From contig JAECZT010000007.1 in the NCBI GenBank assembly GCA_020055645.1, forward strand, positions 1,178,001 through 1,242,000: DNA of 64,000 nt, given 5' to 3'. The notes beneath the pieces were generated by a model. That model ran no database searches and was not told where the DNA came from. It saw only the letters and a program-made list of their open reading frames with translations. Below are positions 56,192 to 64,000 of the stretch, piece by piece (the stretch's first letter is position 1; the number at the start of each line of letters is the position of its first letter). This stretch comes from Tomocerus qinae. Its lineage: Eukaryota > Arthropoda > Collembola > Entomobryomorpha > Tomoceridae. Position numbers and translations under genes: made by a program.

Positions 56192-57489
56192 CTGTTGTCA
56201 ACAATATGACCTCTAACTTCAGCAGTGTTGCCATTGTTTCTTCTCATATAAATGGGATACCCATTCACATTGCTTTTTGTCAATAATTCAAATTCCTTCG
56301 GATAACATTTAAGACATTTATTTTTGACACCATCCATACATGGAGATTCAGGATTCAATTCTCCACATGGCCCATGGATCATAGACTTGCAAACAATTTC
56401 ATACAACCTTGGATTTTCTCTCTGTTTGGGAATCTCAGCAGAAACGATCTTGTCAATATCTTCACGGTTTCTTATCTTATTGTTTTCATTTAAGATCACC
56501 AGCATATGAGCATGTGGTTTCCCAAAAATTTGTTTGTTCTTGATGTCATCAATCATTGCATCCAATTTAAGCTTAAAGACCCTGGTTACAATGTCAGGCC
56601 TATCCTGTGCATGCTGCCCTGTAGGCAAACTTTCTTTAATTTCCTTCCAGCTAGGGTTACAGGTAAATGTTATGAACAGGTCAGGTTTTCCAAATTTTCT
56701 GACAATTGACATAGCATCTTGAAAATTTTGTTGCATAGCCCTTGGGCTACCAACAAAAGACGACGGTAATATAAATAATCTTCCAATTCTAGATGTCTCG
56801 CGGTTGGCCAAATTTGCTACGTGATCCATTAATCCTGCGTAATGTTCCACGCGCAACTGTTTTTGGTTGGCACGGATGTAAGCTAATCTGTTGCCTTCCA
56901 CCTTCACATAAGCATCAACAATATACTGTTGTGTTAATTTTCCTGCAGCCAATACAGGATTGAACCCTTCAAGCACGCTTAGTCGATAGCTATAAAACTG
57001 AAGATGCGTTACATCTCTTAAACGTCTGTTTTCATTAAAAACATGAGAAATTCCCAAAGAGAAACCAGGATCACCATTAGGAAAAAGTAAAGGGTAAACC
57101 ATCGGATCACAATTAGAACTGAGAATAGAAATGTTAATCCTTTATTCCCCTTCTCTAGGATATATACACATATCAATATTAGAAGGAGGCTCTCCATTTT
57201 CATTCCTGAACACCACAGCGACTTCATTAGATTTTGGTGCATTATATCTTCGAAGGTCGGTGTTTCTGTCCTCTTTAATAAACATTCTTACAGGAATTGC
57301 TGATTGCCCTTCCAAGACTGTACCTAGATTCTCCTTTTCAACTTCCATCATCATTTTGTAAGCCTGAGCATAAGGATTAACACGCCGTAATTCCGAATCT
57401 AATGATCTCATTAATTCCGGTAAACATTTAGCGTTCTGACGTTCTGTCATTCTTTTACTCAAAGCCTCTTCTGAGTCTAGTATGTAAAC

Positions 57490-57675
57490 CTATTGCATAT
57501 AAAAGTACCAATATGTTACAATTATAAAGCTGTCAACATGTTACAATTAGAAAAGTGTCAACATGTTACAATTAGAAAGTGTCCTCATATTACACTTTTC
57601 TGTCAACATGTCCAACTTACGAAAGTGTCAAAATGTACAGTACTAATCACGCAAACAAATTTAAAAATTTCAAAC
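57490..57675. repeat. Helitron intron 1 with 22-23-bp repeat
   Basis: Intron of 186 bp (GTTTGA...GCAATAG) containing about five degenerate units of AAAGTGTCAACATGTTACAA. Same core as in intron 2, different spacer. Confidence 0.8.
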
Positions 57676-58644
57676 CTGTGCAAACTTTGGATTTTCACCT
57701 ACTAAGGGCAATATATCTGAGGCAGTCTGATGATACACTTGTCCATGAATACGATAGCAGTAAGGCCCATTTATATGGTAATGGTTTGCCAAAGTTGCTC
57801 CCATAGAAGCAAATGCTAAAGCTGCATTGTAGGACCTTATATGCTTCTTAAAATTAGTAGAGTGTTCATGAGTTCCTTCAATTAGTTGCTTGATTAATTC
57901 TGGCATTGGCTTAAGATTTGAAAGTTTCACTTTCCCTTTATGACAACAACTCCGGAATAACTTGTCCTTCGGCATTTCCATAACAAAATGCTTCGCAAAA
58001 CAAAACTGACACATCTTATCCATTTGACCACATGAGTGTTCTGGAACAATATTTTCGTCTACATTTTCATTGCACGCTAGCTTCCATGAAACGTTTTGTC
58101 TATTGATCGCTCTGGTTGCTGCACTTCTCATTCGAACACCGTTTAAACGTTCATTCCTTGTTTCGATACTCTCATTAGCTCGAAGAAGATTAACTCTATT
58201 TCTATTTGCTTCTAAACGGCAATTTCTTTCCGACTCAGTCTCTTGATACAGGAGACTGTTCACACGGTCTCTGTTCGTCTCCAAACGTCTAACTCTTTCT
58301 TCTTCCGTTTCTTCTAGCCGGCGGTTGCTAGTTGCTATTCTATCAGACTCTAACCGACTACATCTTTCTTCTTCTGATTCTTCTTGTCGATGATTTCTAG
58401 TCGATGTTCTATTAGTTTCCAAACGATCATTTCTATTCTCCTGGGACTCTGTAGCTCTTCTATCACACATGCGAATTCTATTGCCGTCCAATCTATGTTG
58501 CCTTTGTTCCTCCGTCTCTCTTTCACGTTGCTGAGCCTTCCTTAAACGATCGATTTCCAATCGTGTTCGTCGTTCTTCTTCCGTCTCATTCAGACGTCTC
58601 TTAGGCATTTTACTATATAGCTGCAATTAAAATAATCAAACAAT

Positions 58645-59062
58645 AAATTAAAGTGTCAAAATAGGTAAATTAAAGTGTCAACATAGGTAAATTAAAGTGT
58701 CAACATAGGTAAATCAAGTGTCAACATAGGTAAATCAAAAGTGTCAACATAGGTAAATCAAAGTGTCAACATAGGTAAATTAAAGTCTCAACATAGGTAA
58801 ATTAAAGTGTCAACATAGGTAAATTAAAGTGTCAACATAGGTAAATTAAAGTGTCAACATAGGTAAATTAAAGTGTCAACATAGGTAAATTAATGTGTCA
58901 ACGTAGGTAAATCAAGGTGTCAACATAGGAAATCAAAGTGTCAACATAGGTAAATTAAAGTGTCAACATAGGTAAATTAAAGTGTCAACATAGGTAAATC
59001 AAGTGTCAACATAGGTAAATTAATGTGTCAACGTAGGTAAATCAAGGTGTCAACATGGGTAT
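58645..59062. repeat. 22-bp minisatellite upstream of the Helitron gene
   Basis: About 18 units of AAAGTGTCAACATAGGTAAA plus TT, starting some 35 bp upstream of the start codon. A higher-order repeat of about 100 bp is suggested by recurring variants (AATGTGTCAACGTAGG). Confidence 0.92.
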
Positions 59063-59449
59063 TTTAAGATATTTTTAAATAAACGAACCTGAAAAAAGTA
59101 GTGTCGATTCCAAGACTTCAGACAACAAACTGATTAATTCATGATTTCAATTCAGCAAAAATATGTGACATGTTTATCGAAGAGCTACAACAACGATAGT
59201 ATAAGTAAATTTTCACAGCAACGTTTATGAGTTTCAACATTTGTTTACTTCTAGAAAAGTAAACATAGATTAAACCTTTTACTATAATATACTGATGAGC
59301 GCTAATTTTAACTGTATAAAATAGCTACAGCATTATTTACTATAGCAGTATACTGCAGTTGCAAAAGTAAATCTCCCCGACAACTTTTATTCTTACTGGT
59401 GTTTCTGCAAGTGTTAACATGACTCTTACTGCTGCTCTTAGAAGTTTCA
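59063..59449. other. unique sequence upstream of Helitron array
   Basis: No gene. Contains scattered single copies of GTTAACAT/TTTCAACATT words. The Helitron 5' end should be near here. Confidence 0.35.
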
Positions 59450-60005
59450 ATATATAGGTTTACTACTTCTAAAAGTGTCAACATATAGGTTTACTGCTTC
59501 TAGAAGTGTCAACGTGGGGTTTTACTGCTTTTAGAAATGTCAAAATTGGTATTTATTCTTATTAGAAGTGTCAGCATAGGGTTTTACTGCTTCTGGAAGT
59601 GTCAACATAGGGATTTACTGCTTCTAGAAGTGTCAACATAGGTATTTATTGCTATTAGAAGTGTCAATAGGGGGCTTTTACTGCTTCTAGAAGTGTCAGC
59701 ATAGATATTTATTGCTATTAGAGAAAGTTACGATTACGATTACGAAAGTGACAACATAGGGTTTTACGGAAGTGTCAACATAGGGTTTTACTGCTTCTAG
59801 AAGTGTCAACATAAGGTTTTACTGCTTCTAGGAGTGTCAACATAGGGTTTTACTGCTTCTAGAAGTGTCAACATAAGGTTTTACTGCTTCTAGGAGTGTC
59901 AACATAGGGTTTTACTGCTTCTAGAAGTGTCAACATAAGGTTTTACTGCTTCTAGGAGTGTCAACATAGGGTTTTACTGCTTTTAGAAGTGTCAACATAG
60001 AAACA
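59450..60005. repeat. 31-bp minisatellite, second array
   Basis: About 17 units of CTGCTTCTAGAAGTGTCAAC plus ATAGGGTTTTA, the same family as 51955-52612 in the same orientation. Both arrays are followed on the high side by CCCGGAAATTATAA (52627 and about 60042), so an array+flank module is repeated in direct orientation. Confidence 0.9.
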
Positions 60006-60069
60006 CTGGGGGTGGACACACACACAGACATAAATACAAACTCCCGGAAATTATAATATAGTATATAGA

Positions 60070-60430
60070 TTCTTTATACGCATTTATATGCAAATTGATA
60101 GTTAAATTTATATTTTCGTAATTGCTTTTCATTATGATAGCCAATATTAATCAATTTTGATTTTTGTTTATTTAGATTCTAATTGTTAATCAATTTTGAT
60201 TTTTTTTAAATTTTGATACTATTTATTATTTAACTTTGATGTTTTGTTTATTTTGATACTCAATATTATTCAATTTTGAATTTTGGTTTCTTTTGCTACT
60301 CAATATTATTCAATTTCGATTTTTTGTTAATTTTGATAGTCAACAATTATCTATTTTAATTTTCTGTTGATTTTCATAGTCAACGATTATCTATTTTTGA
60401 TTTTCTACTGATTTTAATAGTGAATAGAGT
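60070..60430. mobile_element. element A, fragment
   Basis: Minisatellite part of element A in plus orientation (GCATTTATATGCAAATTGAT, then diverged ATTTTGATTTT units), without ends. More diverged than the other copies. Confidence 0.6.
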
Positions 60431-60479
60431 AGTAGGGAAGGGGGGGTGTACTCAAGCCCACATGTATTTGTTCCCTATG

Positions 60480-60640
60480 TACTCCGGCCCACATGCATGG
60501 CTTTGTCACAGGTCCATAGGCAATGTTTTTGCCAAGTTTAGTTGAAATCCATCAATATCTTCAAAAGTTATCGTGTAAACGGACAGACGGACGGACAAAC
60601 TGTGCGATTCTAAAGCTGCCTTATCAGGCGAGCTAAAATC
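60480..60640. mobile_element. element A, head fragment, inverted
   Basis: Reverse complement of the element head: GGTCCATAGGCAATGTTTTT, the GGACGGAC run, and the terminus TCAGGCGAGCTAAAA at 60627-60640. It is in opposite orientation to the fragment at 60070-60430, so the two form a rearranged copy. Confidence 0.7.
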
Positions 60641-60946
60641 AACTACGCCACCTTAACTCAGTATAACTCATTTCGGCACTCTGCACCATAGATGGGTAGG
60701 CACACTACAATAAATATTTAGGTTGGTAAATTTATTGGTTTATCTCAGACTTTGGTTGTAATAGAGAGATGTATTCATGAGGTAAGGTCGTGAGCAGTGT
60801 AAAACATTTACCACTTTTTAGCATTTTTTACCATCACAGTGATTAAAATGCATTTAATGGTTAAAATGGTAAATTTTAGCGATTCATTAGACAGCTGAGT
60901 ACAGATACACTAGACTTCCTAAAATATAAGTTTTAAAATTTTAACC
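60641..60946. other. unique spacer, no feature seen
   Basis: No gene supported; a TTTACCA-rich stretch at 60800-60880. Confidence 0.4.
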
Positions 60947-61728
60947 TACGGCAAGCCGTAACAGAAGCTCGCCTGAGTAAAGGAGACCGTGTACAGTTTT
61001 AGTAAAATAATAGTAATAGGTTTATTTTCATATTTATTGGTTAATATTGAGTATCAAAATCAAAATGTATGAATGTTGACCATCAAAGTCAAAGAAAAAT
61101 CAAAATAGATTAATGTTGACTATGAAAATCAACAGAAAATCAAAATATATAATTGTTGAGTATGAAAATCAACAGAAAGTCAAAATTGATTAATGTTGAC
61201 TATGAAAAGCAACAGAAAATCAAAATTTATTAATGTTGACTATGAAAATCAACAGAAAATCAAATTTGATTAATGTTGGCTATCATAATGAAAAGCAATT
61301 GGAAAAATATAAATTTAACTATCTATTTGCATATAAATGCGAAATAGATTTATTTCCGTCTTATAATAGGTATTTTCCGGTTTTATTTACTTCATTATAA
61401 AATCTTAAATTTGGTCGAAGCGGCATTTAATATTTTGTACTATCCCGCTAACAATCCATAGGAAGCACATTTGAACTTTTAATGTCCATTTAATGCCACA
61501 TTTTCATTTTGACTATCAAAATGAAGACAAAGTGAGCGCGCGGCATCTCAGCAACCTATGGACCAATGTGGCCCATATGTGTGGTTTTCAATAGGCTTTG
61601 TCCTATGGTCATAAGCAATGTTTTTGACAAGTTTGATCAAAATCTGTCAATGCGTTCGAAAGTTATCGTGGTAACAGACGAACGGACGGACTGTGCGATT
61701 ATATAAGCTGCCTTATCAGGCGAGCTAA
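60947..61728. mobile_element. element A, copy 3, inverted
   Basis: Reverse complement of copies 1 and 2: CCTACGGCAAGCCGTAACAG at the left, GGCGAGCTAATA at the right, five minisatellite units only. Confidence 0.8.
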
Positions 61729-61771
61729 TAAATGAAATATTTCCAATCAGCCCCTTAATTAATTAAATTAA

Positions 61772-64000
61772 TCATATGATTGAACACCAGAAGTTATAAA
61801 AATGAAGAAAGGAAGATTGTATTTGGTATTTGGAAGTTTGTCAGGCAAGTTCGGTTTGACGATATTGGCCCATTCGTTTGCCAAATCTTCAAACGTTACT
61901 TCAACTTTTTCATGACAGACGGTACCAGTTATACCCATTCCCCTGTTTATAATCTTGTATTCAGGAAATAATGAAGCTTCTTGAATTTCGTATCGACGAA
62001 AAAGAAACGGGTTAAAACCGACAGGTTTGTCTTTGTTGTATAGACGCCAAGCCTCGGAATGAAGTATTAGCCAATTTATATTGGCAACCGCATTTTCGTA
62101 CGTTTCTTTGTACGGTAGGAGAACATAAATCCTTTTATCATCGTTTAAGACAGCCAGTTTTTAAGGGTTTAATTTTATTTTGGATGCAATATTATGCATC
62201 GTTTAGACGTGTTCATTGGCTAGCAATTGTAATTCATCTGGCGACTTTGGAGCTTCAAATTCGGGCAAAATTGAATTGCAATCGACCAATTGATCGAATA
62301 ATATTTCAATGTCAGTTTTTTCGTTGAAATTATTAAGTTCATTTATCATTGAGCAATGTGTCCTGATATGTTTCAATTCTTCCGACGCTCCTTTCCCAAT
62401 ATGACATTCGGTGCAGGCCTTAGTGTCGTTTTTGTATTCATATATAAAGTTGCTCTCAGAAGTATCTATCCATTCAAATTGACAATGTTTGCATAAAAAA
62501 TCATTACGATTATACTTCATTCGTCCTCCAGTTTCAGGTTTTTTGCAGTCACTACACCACTTTGAATTTTCAGTGGTATAAAGTGCTATTTTTCACCATC
62601 CAATCCGGTAAACATTGTTCGCACTTGACATCATCCGACCAACAGACTCGGCAACTTAATAAATCAATTTTTTCCATGATACTGAACTAGGCGGTTCCCA
62701 GTACCAAAACTTTCGTTTTTTGAAATGGGGAAACTGCTGTAGTATAAAGTCAATGGATTTCCTAAAATTGAAAATATAAATATATTAAATAAAATAACAT
62801 TTTCAATATTTTTGACTTACTTTGAAGAATACGCGTCTGTGGTCCAGGAAATATACCAATCAAGTTGATCTAAAGTTTTTGCTTTTTTAATTATCTCGGT
62901 GAACTTTTTCAACTGAGTGGGAGTGAATCTCGGGATCTCGGTGAAGTGGGAGTTTTCCTTGAGGCGTTTTCACAATTATTAGGCCCTTTGCAAAATTGAC
63001 ACCAATGATAAGGATACCAGTCAGTAAGTATTATTACCCCAGGGACGAAAGTAAAGTGATCTTGAACGCTGTGAACTAAATGACTTGGTAACGCAGCTTG
63101 TAAATATTCTTGAGTAATTCTGAAAATACAAAGAACCACAGGATCTTTTTAAAAAAAGCCCAACCATTGGTCAATTATGCGGAATAGACACTCCTCTGTA
63201 GATTCAACCTCCAAACGTCCTTCTATTCTCATACAACTACAACCATTTTGGAATAGTGGTCGCGATAAATCACAATCTCTATAAAGGATGAAGGAGTAAA
63301 CGTGTAAATTTATCACTGTAAATTCCATAAAAACAACCATTCTATAAAAAATATTCTCAGCACAAATTGGATTGTCTTGCTACAATTATGACATTTTTTT
63401 ACGTACAACACACATGCCTCACAATAAGACACAAAGTTACAACAACAGTTAAGAAAAATGGCGTCCTTTGATTGACAAACTTTGCATTTAATGTATCCGT
63501 TTGTAGAACCAGATATTTTACGTAATATATTATACGTACATTTGGAGTTGTAACTTCCGTGAATATCCAATTTTTCGTACAGAACTGAGTCACATAAGTT
63601 GATTTTGAGTAAACATTTTGAGTTTCTGATGGTTAAAAATTTCAGAACAATTTGCAATTGTTTGGTTATTAACATCAGTTTTGGGTAGAATATGTTGAAA
63701 AGTTCTACTCTGATTTAGTTTCTCATGATTAAAATTTTCCGAAACTTTTGTAAATATTTGATCTTTAGCATTAATATAAGGGGGTATATTTGACGAAATT
63801 CTACTTACATTTGATTTCGATTGGTTTAAACTTTTCGAAAAGTTTGTTTGGGTTTTAACATCAAACTTAGACATTGCATTTTCGTTGTGTCGCGAGGATT
63901 GATTTTTAGTTTGCTGACTGTGGGTATTTAGTTTCTCTAAATATGACTGTTGATTTCCTTTATTTACATTTTGATTCCGAAACACTGCTGAATCTATAAA
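61772..64000 (-). pseudogene. zinc-finger/RING protein gene, unrecognised, broken, runs off window
   Basis: Minus-strand segments in order: 63590-63985 (Asn/Ser-rich, low complexity), 63313-63675 with a RING-like finger (CKVCQSKDAIFLNC...CEACVLYVKKCHNC), 63149-63340, 62909-63139 with HWCQFCKGPNNCEN, an exon-like stretch near 62825-62945 ending at a GTAAGT donor with an intron to about 62763, CxxC fingers near 62600-62660 (SCRVCWSDDVKCEQCLPDWM) and 62203-62570 (CSDCKKPE, CKHCQFEW, CTECHIGKG), and a final open stretch 61772-62167 (INWLILHSEAWRLYNKD). Small frame changes join the pieces, too close for introns, so this copy is probably broken. The RING suggests a ubiquitin ligase; I do not recognise the family. 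Confidence 0.45.

Larger units (their letters stand above)
52693..58608 (-). pseudogene. Helitron Rep-helicase protein, three exons
   Basis: Exons 57676-58608, 56192-57489 and 52693-55114, joined at GT-AG sites in phase (KFAQ|VYILDSEEAL and DN|R|WVVPYN). Exon 1: Arg/Glu-rich repeats (EERRTRLEIDRLRKAQQ) and a CxxC zinc-like region. Exon 2: Helitron-like N domain and Rep (FYSYRLSVLEGFNPVL, LFITFTCNPSWKEI, PHAHMLVIL). Exon 3: Pif1-family helicase with Walker A GPGGTGKT, Walker B LIWDEATMAP, and motif VI region TINKSQGQTF...VAFSRVR. Rep nicks and joins DNA by an HUH mechanism, helicase unwinds for rolling-circle transfer. Lesions: stop near 57139; about 15 family residues missing directly before HAH (near 56520); tandem GAGATAAT duplication near 53005 shifting the helicase end. 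Start is MPKRRLNE; a Met six codons upstream is possible. Confidence 0.82.
51849..59400 (-). mobile_element. Helitron (Rep + Pif1-like helicase), minus strand
   Basis: On the minus strand: 5' array, exon 1, intron 1, exon 2 (Rep), intron 2, exon 3 (helicase), 3' array, then a hairpin and CTAG followed by T, the Helitron 3' terminus. The 5' terminus (TC after A) is not located; 59400 is a conservative limit. Disabling lesions are few: a stop at the end of the first part of exon 2, an in-frame loss before the HUH histidines, and an 8-bp duplication in the helicase. Confidence 0.8.

Overview
This is an AT-rich eukaryotic window, almost certainly from an insect. It has split genes with GT-AG introns, insect-type BEL/Pao, Jockey-like, Merlin, Helitron and THAP-DDE transposons, and several minisatellites built on TTAGGTTAGG, the arthropod telomere word. 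I cannot assign an order or species. Nearly everything is transposon, virus-like or satellite DNA; the host-like genes are a cysteine-rich knottin-repeat gene, a decayed RNase D/Rrp6-like exonuclease and a broken zinc-finger/RING gene.

The dominant structure is a giant inverted repeat. Left arm 2944-19721 and right arm about 21251-46902 read as reverse complements of each other around a 1.5-kb spacer made of a 21-bp minisatellite. Protein-level identity between arms is near 100% over long stretches. Each arm carries private changes. The right arm has a 3.46-kb TTAA-flanked fold-back element (24557-28019), a 1.19-kb element A (30053-31242) and a 1.79-kb element (37933-39721). The left arm has lost about 2.42 kb at 13930/13931 and 135 bp near 3555, and it ends where a BEL/Pao retrotransposon (1-2943) is inserted, so the palindrome probably continues to the left of the window.

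Going from the outside of an arm to its centre one meets: the knottin-repeat gene (intact in the right arm, truncated in the left), dispersed G-run modules, a 37-bp array, a Merlin transposase fragment, a 23-bp TTAGG-type array, a 1.22-kb solo LTR with CTGT target duplication, a LINE fragment, a second LTR, a cluster of compact virus-like genes, and a 5.6-kb DNA transposon with 294-bp terminal inverted repeats next to the spacer.

That transposon is the most interesting object. It has two divergent genes. One, reassembled from five in-phase splice junctions (14128-16599, minus strand), reads as THAP zinc finger + DDE transposase + a complete AMSH-like JAMM (MPN+) deubiquitinase domain, 693 residues in total. 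The other (17142-18989, plus strand) reads PHD finger + SWIM zinc finger + YqaJ-type nuclease. The transposase/YqaJ pairing resembles the ISL2EU (IS4EU) superfamily; I know of no description of the JAMM fusion.

Right of the palindrome (46903-64000) lie the rest of the knottin gene, a TTAGG-containing 70-bp array, the exonuclease pseudogene with strong hairpins, several copies of element A, and a Helitron (3' end at 51849, three exons on the minus strand, coding for Rep and Pif1-like helicase). Both Helitron introns and both flanks are filled by minisatellites of different period that all contain the same core AAGTGTCAACAT. The last 2.2 kb holds the zinc-finger/RING gene, running off the window edge.
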